Assembly (NCBI GenBank): GCA_042091375.1
Contig: JBELHO010000060.1
Coordinates: 1-20,469, forward strand
From: JBELHO01 sp042091375
Lineage (GTDB): Bacteria > Pseudomonadota > Gammaproteobacteria > Enterobacterales > Alteromonadaceae
Length of the DNA stretch: 20,469 bases
Reading direction: 5' to 3'
Shown: positions 6,940 to 15,021 of the stretch, in pieces
How positions within the stretch are numbered: the stretch's first letter is position 1
How the letters are laid out: the number at the start of each line of letters is the position of its first letter
Notes under the pieces: generated by a model
The model's database searches: none
What the model saw: only the letters and a program-made list of their open reading frames with translations
What the model was told of the DNA's origin: nothing
Translations under genes and position numbers: made by a program

Positions 6940-9546
6940 ATGCAATTATTTAATCGATTTCTACTTAGTATTGCCATTGTCACTGCTGGCGGATGCTCTG
7001 ACACAGGGTCTGATGCAAATCGCAACGCAACAAAAACAGTGCAGCCAGGATCAGTGAGTAGCGCTACCCCTCTACCACCAAGCAATATTGAGAAAAATAT
7101 GAATATATGGCCTAAGTTAGATATTGCAGTCAAACAAACCCCAGAGATTGAACAAAAAATCACTCAGCTTATGGTTGATATGACCATAGAGCAGAAGGTT
7201 GCACAAATGATCCAGCCGGAAATTCGCGACATCACAGTAGAAGATATGCGTAAATACGGCTTTGGCTCATACCTCAACGGTGGTGGCGCTTTTCCTAACG
7301 ACAATAAACATTCTACGCCAGCTGACTGGATCAAATTAGCAGAAGACATGTATCAAGCCTCGGTTGATGACAGTGTCGATGGTTCATCCATTCCAACCAT
7401 GTGGGGAACAGACGCAGTACACGGTCACAACAACGTCATTGGTGCCACCCTCTTTCCCCATAATATTGGCTTAGGAGCTGCAAACAACCCTGAATTGATT
7501 GAAAAAATAGCCAATATCACCGCAACAGAAGTGATGGTGACAGGTATTGATTGGGTTTTTGCTCCCACAGTCGCTACCGTGCGCGATGACCGATGGGGAC
7601 GCACCTATGAAGGCTACTCAGAAGATCCAGAAATTGTACGCGATTACTCGCGCGCTATCGTTAAGGGTTTACAAGGTCACGCTGACCAAGACTTTTTAAG
7701 TGATAACCGAGTGATCAGCACCGTCAAACACTTTTTAGGTGATGGTGGTACAGTCGCAGGTGATGACCAAGGTGATAATATTGATTCAGAGCAAGCCTTG
7801 TTTGATATTCACGCGCAAGGTTATGTTGGCGGCTTAACTGCCGGTGCACAATCGGTGATGGCCTCATTTAACAGCTGGCACGGAGATAAGATCCACGGCA
7901 ACAAATACTTGCTAACAGATGTGTTAAAACATCGCATGGGATTTGACGGCTTTGTGGTGGGTGATTGGAACGGCCACGGACAAATTACTGGATGCACTAA
8001 CGAAAATTGTCCGCAAGCCATTAACGCAGGGCTTGATATTTACATGGTACCTACCGATGCGTGGAAACCCCTTTTTCACAACACTGTTGCACAAGTTAAA
8101 GACGGTACCATTGCCATGTCGCGCATTGACGATGCAGTGCGTCGCATCCTAAGAGTAAAACTGCGCGCTGGCTTATTTGATAAACCCAGCCCAGCAAAGC
8201 GCAAGTTCTCTGGTAAAACCGAGTTAATTGGTCACCAAGACCACCGTCAAGTCGCTCGCCAAGCAGTTCGAGAGTCGCTGGTCTTATTAAAAAACCTCGA
8301 TAACACCTTACCCTTAGCACCAACACAACGAGTGCTGGTCACTGGTGACGGCGCTGATAACATAGGCAAACAATCGGGTGGTTGGAGTATTACTTGGCAA
8401 GGCACCAACAATACCAATCAAGATTTTCCTGGCGGCACCTCTATATACGCAGGTATAAAATCACAAGTACAAGCAGCAGGTGGTGAGGTAGAGCTGAGTG
8501 AAGATGGCAGTTTTGAGCAAAAGCCTGACGTCGCTATTGTGGTATTTGGTGAAGAGCCCTATGCGGAAGGTCATGGCGACCGTGAAAACCTCGAATATCA
8601 ACGCGGTGACAAAACCGATCTAGCTTTGCTTAAAAAACTCAAAGGGCAAGGTATTAAAGTGGTGTCAGTGTTTATCAGTGGTCGTCCTATGTGGATCAAT
8701 GCTGAGCTCAACGCCTCAGATGCATTTGTTGCTGCATGGTTACCTGGCTCGGAAGGGCTAGCTGTAGCCGATGTGATCATGGCCAATACCGATGGCTCGG
8801 TGCAAACCGACTTTAAAGGCAAGTTGTCGTTTTCATGGCCTAACAGTCCAGATCAAGTTACAGTGAATCGCGGTGACAGTGATTACACCCCTCTATTACC
8901 TTATGGTTTTGGTTTGCGTTACGGTGATGAGAATGTATTAAACAACGCGTTAAATGAAACATTCGTTCGCGATACAACAGAAGCTAAAACCCGTAAACTG
9001 TTTGATGGCAAAGTGCACAAACCTTGGTTGATGCAACTGATCTCTGGCGATCAAATCAATATTTCAGCCAGTAGCCACAGCATTGGCGCCCTGAGCTATC
9101 GCACCATTGATAAAGTGGTACAAGAAGATGCCATCAAGCTGGTCGCAGACGGCTCTGGCGAAGCGCAAATGAGACTTGTCAGTAAAAGTCACTTCAGAGA
9201 AGATCTGATGTCAGCACTTGAAAACAAGGCGGCTTTGCAGTTTGAAGTCAAGCTTGATCAAGCCCCGAGCTCAGCCGTCACTATTGGCATGAACTGTGAG
9301 GGAACAGGTGATCCTGAAGGCTCATGCCGAACCGAAATTGACATCACTGCACAGCTAAACGCATTACCGCAAAACCAATGGAGTAACATTTCCATTGATT
9401 TAAACTGTTTTGTTAAACAAGGGATCCGTCTCACCGATATCGTTGTGCCATTTTCAGTGAGTACAGCTGGCAAGTTAACCATGAGTTTAACCAATATTGT
9501 TCTTGAGCCAAACCGTGCGGCTAATGCAACCTTAAGTTGTCAGTAG
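6940..9546 (+). CDS. GH3 exo-beta-glucosidase, ExoP-like lipoprotein
   Basis: This 868-residue protein has a lipobox TAGGC (Cys19) and a short linker, so it is likely an envelope-anchored enzyme. The GH3 N-terminal barrel runs roughly from 65 to 415, with HGHNNVIGATLFPHNIG near 161, TVKHFLGDGG near 261 and nucleophile Asp342 in GFVVGDW. The second GH3 domain carries the likely acid/base Glu543 in EEPYAEGHGD, as in barley ExoI-type enzymes. Residues after about 680 form an extra beta-rich domain with WSNISIDLNC, matching the C-terminal domain of ExoP-type exo-1,3/1,4-beta-glucanases. It should release glucose from cello- or laminari-oligosaccharides. GGGG lies about 8 bases before the ATG. It follows the LacI-type palindrome and ends at a strong hairpin terminator. 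Confidence 0.92.
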   Translation: MQLFNRFLLSIAIVTAGGCSDTGSDANRNATKTVQPGSVSSATPLPPSNIEKNMNIWPKLDIAVKQTPEIEQKITQLMVDMTIEQKVAQMIQPEIRDITVEDMRKYGFGSYLNGGGAFPNDNKHSTPADWIKLAEDMYQASVDDSVDGSSIPTMWGTDAVHGHNNVIGATLFPHNIGLGAANNPELIEKIANITATEVMVTGIDWVFAPTVATVRDDRWGRTYEGYSEDPEIVRDYSRAIVKGLQGHADQDFLSDNRVISTVKHFLGDGGTVAGDDQGDNIDSEQALFDIHAQGYVGGLTAGAQSVMASFNSWHGDKIHGNKYLLTDVLKHRMGFDGFVVGDWNGHGQITGCTNENCPQAINAGLDIYMVPTDAWKPLFHNTVAQVKDGTIAMSRIDDAVRRILRVKLRAGLFDKPSPAKRKFSGKTELIGHQDHRQVARQAVRESLVLLKNLDNTLPLAPTQRVLVTGDGADNIGKQSGGWSITWQGTNNTNQDFPGGTSIYAGIKSQVQAAGGEVELSEDGSFEQKPDVAIVVFGEEPYAEGHGDRENLEYQRGDKTDLALLKKLKGQGIKVVSVFISGRPMWINAELNASDAFVAAWLPGSEGLAVADVIMANTDGSVQTDFKGKLSFSWPNSPDQVTVNRGDSDYTPLLPYGFGLRYGDENVLNNALNETFVRDTTEAKTRKLFDGKVHKPWLMQLISGDQINISASSHSIGALSYRTIDKVVQEDAIKLVADGSGEAQMRLVSKSHFREDLMSALENKAALQFEVKLDQAPSSAVTIGMNCEGTGDPEGSCRTEIDITAQLNALPQNQWSNISIDLNCFVKQGIRLTDIVVPFSVSTAGKLTMSLTNIVLEPNRAANATLSCQ

Positions 9547-9556
9547 TTTAGGAATA

Positions 9557-9590
9557 CGGATGAGTGTTAGCCACTCATCCGTTTTTTATT
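9557..9590 (+). terminator. Rho-independent terminator after the ExoP-like GH3 gene
   Basis: A perfect 10-bp stem, CGGATGAGTG (9557-9566) with CACTCATCCG (9572-9581), has a 5-base loop TTAGC and is followed by TTTTTTATT. It starts 10 bases after the GH3 stop codon. The GTG used as the start of the next gene lies inside the left arm, so the hairpin could also affect translation of that gene. Confidence 0.85.
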
Positions 9591-10355
9591 GTGCAACACT
9601 TTCTCTTTATCATCACTATTGTTCTGCTGATCAGCAGCTGTTCTTCACTTAATCAAGAAACTCAACTCAGGGATAATATCAAGCTAATGTCCCTGAATAT
9701 TTACGGTTGGAAAACCATGCCACAGCACGCGCAAGATTATGCCGCTCTGGTTAAAGCACACGAGATTGATATTTTGCTGATCCAAGAAGGCAGTGACGAT
9801 TGGCAACTGACCACCACTATGCCTAGTAACTATCAACGCGCTGAACAACTCAGACAAGCCTTAGGGCAATGTTGGTATCGACAATGGCAGATATTAGTTA
9901 ATCAATGCCAACAGCTTTCACTGCAACAAGCCCAGCGATTTGATTTGTCAGACGGCCCTAATGCAGCCAGAGCTGGAGAAATAGCCACAGTCAGCACAGG
10001 CAGCACTGTGAATAGCGACCAAGCTGAATGGCTATTTATCAATGTACACTGGGATCACCAAAGCCAAGAGGTGCGCGCTAAAAATGCCTTTGAAACAGCT
10101 CAAGTTATTAATCGAGCCAAAGCAGATCAACTAGTTTTAGCAGGTGATTTTAATATGCCTTGCCATCAGGCTTTAGCACTACTGAGCCAATACAGCGAAA
10201 TCCCTTTACAAGTTGACGGGGGAATTGACTGTGTATTTGCCAACACTCCATTACAGCATGCTCAAGTCATTGATGCCGACCCATCTGATCACCCTGCTGT
10301 AATAACTCACTTTACTGTGCCCACAAGACGTCAAACCACTAGCAGATGGTTTTAA
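9564..10355 (+). CDS. Endonuclease/exonuclease/phosphatase (EEP) family lipoprotein
   Basis: This protein has the EEP (DNase I/sphingomyelinase-like) fold with its metal and catalytic motifs: SLNIYG (Asn45), LLIQEG (Glu75), NVHWDH near 160, LAGDFNM (Asp195, Asn197) and SDHPAV (Asp242, His243). A hydrophobic N-terminus ending ISSC (Cys26) looks like a lipobox, so it would act in the envelope. Family members cleave nucleic acids or phosphodiesters or dephosphorylate inositides; the substrate is not evident. The start is uncertain: GTG at 9564 has an AGGA 10 bases upstream but lies inside the terminator stem, while GTG at 9591 gives a cleaner signal peptide (MQHFLFIITIV) but has no ribosome site. 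It lies directly after the GH3 gene and needs read-through or a hidden promoter. Confidence 0.8.
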   Translation: MLATHPFFIVQHFLFIITIVLLISSCSSLNQETQLRDNIKLMSLNIYGWKTMPQHAQDYAALVKAHEIDILLIQEGSDDWQLTTTMPSNYQRAEQLRQALGQCWYRQWQILVNQCQQLSLQQAQRFDLSDGPNAARAGEIATVSTGSTVNSDQAEWLFINVHWDHQSQEVRAKNAFETAQVINRAKADQLVLAGDFNMPCHQALALLSQYSEIPLQVDGGIDCVFANTPLQHAQVIDADPSDHPAVITHFTVPTRRQTTSRWF

Positions 10356-10358
10356 CTA

Positions 10359-10403
10359 CTCTAGTCTAAAACTGCTCTAGTCTAAAACTGCTCTAGTCTA
10401 AAG
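10359..10403. repeat. Three tandem copies of a 16-bp unit in the convergent intergenic gap
   Basis: The unit CTCTAGTCTAAAACTG occurs at 10359-10374 and 10375-10390, and a third copy, truncated to CTCTAGTCTAAAG, at 10391-10403. The array starts right after the EEP stop codon, between two convergent genes. Each copy contains the palindromic CTAG. No terminator hairpin was recognised in this gap. Confidence 0.85.
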
Positions 10404-10444
10404 TATGTCTAAAGCAAGTATAAAAGGCAGTGACTACGCCATTG

Positions 10445-12688
10445 CTAATTAGCGGTTAACTCGATTTGCTGTGTTTTACCTGCCACCTCGATGGAAAATA
10501 CACCCGGTTCAACCACAGTTTTTAACTGGCGGTTGATAAAGGAAAAGTCGTCTTGATCTAAAGTAAAGGTCACAGTTTGCTCTTCATTGGGTTTTAAGCC
10601 CAGTTTAGCAAAACGTTTTAACCGTTTAACGACTGGGCTATCTGAAGCCAGGTGATCCCTTACATACAGATCAATGGCTTTTTTGCCAAAGCGATTGCCA
10701 ACATTTTTTACCTTAACTGTCACTCTCACTGGATCGCCAATACCAAATTGAGTTTTCTCTAAAATAGGAGGGCTGATCGCAAACTGGGTGTAACTCAAGC
10801 CATGACCAAAAGTCCATTGTGGATCAAATGCATCATAGGTGACTTTGCCCATTTCTCGCTGGGCAACAGCTGCACTGACAGGGTGATCGTAAGTCATGAT
10901 ATCACCAGAAAATCGCGGATAAGTAAAAGGCAGTACACCACTTGGATTATTGTCACCAAATAGGGTTTGAACTATGGCTTTAGCCCCCATTTTACCGGGT
11001 CTGTAGGCCAGTAAAATGGCTTTACTACCCTCGACTATGGGTTCAATAATTCGAGGACGACCTTGCACCATGACCAACACCACAGGTTTGCCTGTGGTGA
11101 TGGCCGCTTTGGCTAAAGCCATCTGGCTAGTGGGTAGCTCGAGTTGATGTATATACCCGGGCTGCTCAGCATACGAACTCTCCCCCAACGCCAGCACAAT
11201 GACATCTGATTTTGCTGCAGCTGCAGTGAATTTGCGTTGGTCAAAAGTTAAGTTGCTGTCAAAGCCGTCACTGGCCATAACCGTGAGATCATCGCCTAAA
11301 TAGTCGCGAAAGGCATCAGCAATGGTTTGATAGTCCGTAGGAAAACGGCCCGGTTGATCGCCTTGCCATGAAAACGACCAGCTGCCGTGTAAAGCCCCTA
11401 GGCTTTTTGCTGCTGGCCCTGCTAGTAACACTTGAGTATTGGCTTTTAACGGCAGCAACTGCCCCTGATTTTTCACTAAGGTCATTGTCTCATTGGCTAA
11501 GTCTAGAGCCTGTTGTTGATAAATGGGCTGCTGAAACACATCAATGTATTGAGTGTTGGGAAATGGCTGATCAAATAGTCCTAACTGCTGTTTGAACTTG
11601 AGTATAGTGCGCACCGACTGATCGATGCGTGACTCTTTGATTTCACCCGATTTAACAAGCTTGACCAGTAACTTAGAGAATTGAAAATTATTGGGCACCA
11701 TACTCATGTCTAAACCTGCCTCAATACCGATTTTTATCGCTTCTTGCATACTGGCTGCCAACCCGTGACGGGTTCGAAAAAAAGCAATATCCTCCCAATC
11801 AGTAACAACTAAGCCATCAAACCCCCATTGCTCTCTTAACACATCTTTCAACAGATAATGATTTGCATGTCCGGGCACATTATTGACTGTGCCTGAGTTG
11901 ATCATCACCGAGGATGCACCAGCATCTACCGCTTGTTTAAACGGCTTGAGGTGTAATTCCCACAGATCCGTATCTGCAATATAAGCAGGCGTTCTGTCTT
12001 TGCCGTTTTGAGGTACACCATAACCCACAAAGTGTTTCATGGTTGACGCCATGCCTTTTTGTTCATAGGTTTTCACCATAGTAGTGCCCATTTGCCCAAC
12101 CAAATGTACATCTTCGGCAAAGGTTTCTTCAAAACGAGCCCACAGAGGTTGCCTGCCCAAATCAAGCACTGGATCAAAATTCCAAAACACCCCTGTTGCC
12201 ATGGTTTCATTGGCAGTGATCTCGGCTGCAAGCTTGGCTGCGTCGATATTTCGTGTGGCACCAATCCCTATATTGTGAGGTAACAAGGTAGCGTCTTTGA
12301 CAAAGGTCGCACCGTGGATTGAATCAACACCAATTAACACAGGGATCTTGTGCTCAGTTTTTTGTATTTCTGCATCAATCACAGAGAGCCATTGATGCCA
12401 CTGTTGAGGAGAAAAGGGTTCAGCTGGCGGATTGAGAAAAGCGCCCACCTTGTATGTGTGTATCGCTTCTCTAAGTAACGCCATGTTGTATTTTGCTGGC
12501 TGACCAGCTTCCGCTTGATTAAAGATATAAGACGCAAGTAAGGTCATTTGCCCTACTTTTTCTTCAATAGTCATAGCGGCGAGCAGACCTTCGACTCGCG
12601 CATTGGCTTTTTCAGTGTTTGCGCTGGCGACAGGCTCAACACCTGTGTTCAGCAACAACAAGCACCCTAACCAAAAACCCCGTTTCAT
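10445..12688 (-). CDS. Exported GH3 beta-glucosidase, BglX-like
   Basis: This 747-residue protein has a Sec signal peptide (MKRGFWLGCLLLLNTG, then VASA) and the three-part BglX layout: GH3 barrel to about 375, alpha/beta sandwich domain to about 615, and a C-terminal fibronectin type III-like domain from about 650 (VTVKVKNVGNRFGKKAIDLY). The nucleophile is Asp297 in GLVVTDWED; substrate-site motifs include GVDSIHGATFV near 120 and STMKHFVGYG near 215. Glu508 in SSYAEQPG is a candidate acid/base. It is probably periplasmic and hydrolyses beta-linked glucosides. It is clearly different from the ExoP-like GH3 nearby: it has a fibronectin-type end instead of the ExoP domain and no lipobox. It is convergent with the EEP gene and has about 270 bp of non-coding DNA upstream. 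Confidence 0.92.
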   Translation of the reverse strand: MKRGFWLGCLLLLNTGVEPVASANTEKANARVEGLLAAMTIEEKVGQMTLLASYIFNQAEAGQPAKYNMALLREAIHTYKVGAFLNPPAEPFSPQQWHQWLSVIDAEIQKTEHKIPVLIGVDSIHGATFVKDATLLPHNIGIGATRNIDAAKLAAEITANETMATGVFWNFDPVLDLGRQPLWARFEETFAEDVHLVGQMGTTMVKTYEQKGMASTMKHFVGYGVPQNGKDRTPAYIADTDLWELHLKPFKQAVDAGASSVMINSGTVNNVPGHANHYLLKDVLREQWGFDGLVVTDWEDIAFFRTRHGLAASMQEAIKIGIEAGLDMSMVPNNFQFSKLLVKLVKSGEIKESRIDQSVRTILKFKQQLGLFDQPFPNTQYIDVFQQPIYQQQALDLANETMTLVKNQGQLLPLKANTQVLLAGPAAKSLGALHGSWSFSWQGDQPGRFPTDYQTIADAFRDYLGDDLTVMASDGFDSNLTFDQRKFTAAAAKSDVIVLALGESSYAEQPGYIHQLELPTSQMALAKAAITTGKPVVLVMVQGRPRIIEPIVEGSKAILLAYRPGKMGAKAIVQTLFGDNNPSGVLPFTYPRFSGDIMTYDHPVSAAVAQREMGKVTYDAFDPQWTFGHGLSYTQFAISPPILEKTQFGIGDPVRVTVKVKNVGNRFGKKAIDLYVRDHLASDSPVVKRLKRFAKLGLKPNEEQTVTFTLDQDDFSFINRQLKTVVEPGVFSIEVAGKTQQIELTAN

Positions 12689-12810
12689 TGATTACTCCCT
12701 CGATGTTGTATATAGCCAAACAACACAGACCAAAGTTGCTTGTTTACTCAAGGATCTGTTTGGCAAAAAACACTAAAAATATTCAACAAAACTAACAAAT
12801 AACCAGTGGG

Positions 12811-12854
12811 CTTTTCGTTCATCTTTGTGTTTACACCGAAACTTGAACGAAAAG
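12811..12854. repeat. 11-bp inverted repeat upstream of the BglX-like GH3 gene
   Basis: CTTTTCGTTCA at 12811-12821 is exactly repeated in inverse at 12844-12854, with 22 bases between. The half-sites are 33 bp apart centre to centre, about three helical turns, which would suit a bound dimer as well as a hairpin. It lies about 120 bp upstream of the GH3 start in otherwise featureless DNA (12689-12959). Confidence 0.5.
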
Positions 12855-12959
12855 ATAGTCATTAAAATGCGCTTGTTAAACACATTACTGCTCAGTGGAA
12901 GTGAGAAGCGTTTTTAAACCATGGAGCCAAGCTTTAAAAGCAACCGTGCCATGCATTAG

Positions 12960-13614
12960 CTAGGCTTGTTTTTTTATCCAACGTTTAACAGGGATGACCC
13001 ATTCGGGTATTGGTCGATAAAAAGCACCGTGCTCTTTGCCTGTTGAAATAGAAACTTCCTCAAATGATTTAAGGTTAATACTTCTATCTCTAAGCTTTTT
13101 ACATGTATTAGCACGGTCAGACGTTTCGTAAACTGACAATAAATTACCGTTCATTTTAATGTTGGAGTACCTCTTTGCAACAATTCCTCCACATCCAGCC
13201 AAAAGAACAGTATTAACAGGTGTTTCTTGTAAATAATGAGAGGTTAAGCCAGTAATAAAAGCTCCTCGAGAAAAGCCGATAATGGTTATGTGATCAGCAT
13301 CAACGCCATTTTTTATTAACTCTCTAACGTTGTTAGCTAATATTTGTGCATGTTTAAAAGGATCTGTACCTTTGCGGCGATGATAGGCAATCAAATTGTA
13401 TTCGCTATCTGACAATGATTCTTTTATTGCAGGAAACTCATAGACTCCCCACCTTTCATTTTTTGGAGTGGGGTTAGTACCTTCGACAATAAAGCCATGT
13501 GAATAAAATACATATTTTTCTTTGGCATTAATTTTTTACAGGAAATTTGTCGTAAACATCTCCAGCAAAAGAAAATGACGAAAAAATAATACTTATTAAG
13601 ACTAAAAATTTGAT
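12960..13614 (-). pseudogene. Exported alpha/beta hydrolase gene with lost start codon and frameshift
   Basis: The intact part, 12960-13415 and upstream, reads on as KYVFYSHGFIVEG, TNPTPKNERWGVYEFPAIK and ESLSDSEYNLIAYHRRKG. It then has the nucleophile elbow IGFSRGA and a late EHGAFYRP that may hold the catalytic His. The true N-terminus lies upstream in another frame: IKFLVLISIIFSSFSFAGD, then VYDKFPVK. The frames meet at a run of six A near 13534-13539; five A would give FPVKINAKEKYVF. A GAGGAG ribosome site at about 13622-13627 is followed seven bases later by ATC (13612-13614), where ATG would be expected. Repaired, the product is 217 residues with a signal peptide. An in-frame ATG at 13415 exists but would drop the signal and the HGF oxyanion-type motif. 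Confidence 0.75.
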
Positions 13615-14194
13615 ACTGACTCTCCTCGATAGCGCCTTGCTTCGAGAAAAATAATAGCTGCCTATCATTGCTGAGCGGTGAACAACTGTTATTTTTCCTT
13701 TAAAGTAACTTAATATATTTTATGCGAAGATAAAACTTGCGTCACTAACAGCAGCTGTCAGTATAAAGAGTAGTTAGGATCAATGATTTGCAGATGACTT
13801 CTGTTGCGCTAATGAGACATGACAATATGATTGAACTGTGGCTGTAAAAGGCGACACATGCTAGTTTACATTTAATGGTCTTAGAACTTGTTTGCACAGA
13901 AAATAGGAGTCAAAATACCTGAGCGTCGTGAAGTCGACTCATGGATCAGCTAAATTTTTTTACTGTGCAAACTCATTTACAATCCCTTTTATAAAGGCTT
14001 TTAAAAGCACTTTTAAAAGCATATGACAGCAAGGCGACATACGACTGTCGCACTATGGTCGCACTATGAATTTAGTCTGTCGTTATAATGCCGTTTAAAA
14101 TTTATTGTCTTTAAGGTGAAATGCAATGACATTCACTAGGGGCTGTTAAACAATGCAATACAATACATCAATCGAAATACAGAGAAACGACAAC
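13615..14194. other. Intergenic region with small repeats before the membrane-protein/XRE operon
   Basis: No protein-like ORF was seen in these 580 bases. They hold the inverted repeat 13890-13972, two overlapping copies of the CTTTTAAAAGCA type at about 14000-14021, and two copies of GTCGCACTATG at about 14048-14068. A TATAAT at 14084-14089 is a possible -10 box for the downstream operon, with no convincing -35 at the right distance. Confidence 0.5.
13890..13972. repeat. 83-bp unit bounded by 10-bp perfect inverted repeats
   Basis: GTTTGCACAG at 13890-13899 is exactly inverted at 13963-13972 (CTGTGCAAAC), and the similarity extends inward for a few A/T positions. The interior carries no ORF. 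It may be a very small mobile-element remnant or a large stem-loop; nothing distinguishes these from sequence alone. Confidence 0.4.
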
Positions 14195-14632
14195 ATGAGT
14201 CAAGTGACATTAAGAAAAGGCTACTGGTTTTATTTTGATCACCAAGGTAATGATATTTCTATGCACGGCTCGGCTTGGTCTGGCAAAGAAACGGTATATT
14301 TCAACAATAAATCAGTTTCTTCATTTCGCAATATCAGCAAGCGTAAAAGTGAACATTGTTTTAATGAAAATGGTCATGCTTATAAAGTTGTCACTCATAT
14401 GAAAAGCATAATGCGAGGCTCTCTGGAAGTCGCGCTTTATTGTGATGATGAATTAGTACAAAAAGAAAGTGTGACTTATGTACAAAAAGAAAGTGTGACT
14501 TATGCACAAAAAGGCGACTTTTTAAAAGACTTGTGGAAGTACCTTTTAGTGGGCGCCATTATCGGTGGACTCATTGGTTTCTTTGATGGTTACTTTGACT
14601 TAATTAACCGGTTTTTAGGGTTATTAAAATGA
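14195..14632 (+). CDS. Small protein of unknown family with C-terminal membrane helix (paralogue A)
   Basis: I do not recognise the family. The start is placed at the ATG at 14195 because MSQVTLRKGYW aligns with MNQISMRKGLW of the next gene; an upstream in-frame ATG at 14153 would add 14 residues. The 145-residue product has a polar, probably beta-rich N-terminal domain sharing RKG-W-FD-G-I-H-S-WSGKE-VY-VS-RN spacing with its neighbour. A repeated QKESVTY segment follows, then a C-terminal membrane helix (YLLVGAIIGGLIGFF). Without an N-terminal signal it is probably tail-anchored with the domain in the cytoplasm. Its stop overlaps the next start as ATGA, so it is the first gene of a coupled operon ending in a membrane-bound XRE regulator. 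Confidence 0.75.
   Translation: MSQVTLRKGYWFYFDHQGNDISMHGSAWSGKETVYFNNKSVSSFRNISKRKSEHCFNENGHAYKVVTHMKSIMRGSLEVALYCDDELVQKESVTYVQKESVTYAQKGDFLKDLWKYLLVGAIIGGLIGFFDGYFDLINRFLGLLK
14456..14513. repeat. In-frame 24-bp tandem repeat inside paralogue A
   Basis: A 24-bp unit starting GTACAAAAAGAAAGTG is present at 14456-14479 and 14480-14503 with no difference seen, and a partial third copy begins GCACAAAAAG at 14504. It encodes two copies of VQKESVTY and a partial third (AQK) between the soluble domain and the membrane helix. Paralogue B lacks it, so it is probably a recent slippage event that lengthened the linker. Confidence 0.9.
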
Positions 14633-15018
14633 ATCAAATAAGTATGAGAAAAGGCCTGTGGTCACACTTCGACTATGAAGGCCACCACATTGCTGTGCAC
14701 TTTTCCATTTGGTCGGGCAAAGAAGTGGTTTATGTCGATGACCATCCAGTATCTGAACAACGCAATTTACTGCGATTCTTAGGCCGCCATCCTATTGAAA
14801 TTGATGGCAAGCCACTGACAGTTGAATTGGAACTCGAAAACCTGTTGACTCATAGAGTCGAAGTACGCCTCAAAAAGGGCGCACGTACTTTACAAAGCCA
14901 ATCAAAAGCACTACTTGGAGCAAATAAAAATACGGCTATATTGCTGTTGAGTCTTGCTGGTTTTATGGTTGTTGGAGGGTTGACCGGCTACCTTATTGGT
15001 AGAGTGTTGGTTGGGTAG
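14629..15018 (+). CDS. Small protein of unknown family with C-terminal membrane helix (paralogue B)
   Basis: This 129-residue protein is a diverged paralogue of the preceding gene. Both start with M-Q---RKG-W, then FD--G--I, WSGKE-VY-----VS--RN, a charged middle part and a C-terminal hydrophobic helix (here ILLLSLAGFMVVGGLTGYLIG, about residues 104-124). The middle part LTVELELENLLTHRVEVRLKKG looks beta-rich. No signal peptide is present, so tail anchoring with a cytoplasmic domain is likely. Its ATG overlaps the previous stop (ATGA) and its stop is three bases from the next start, so all three genes are co-expressed. No function can be assigned; a heteromeric membrane complex with paralogue A is one possibility. 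Confidence 0.8.
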   Translation: MNQISMRKGLWSHFDYEGHHIAVHFSIWSGKEVVYVDDHPVSEQRNLLRFLGRHPIEIDGKPLTVELELENLLTHRVEVRLKKGARTLQSQSKALLGANKNTAILLLSLAGFMVVGGLTGYLIGRVLVG

Positions 15019-15021
15019 TCT

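Noticed and set aside
11368..12283. Plus-strand ORFs inside the BglX-like gene
   Set aside because: All are shadows of the 747-residue GH3 frame, which has complete catalytic motifs.
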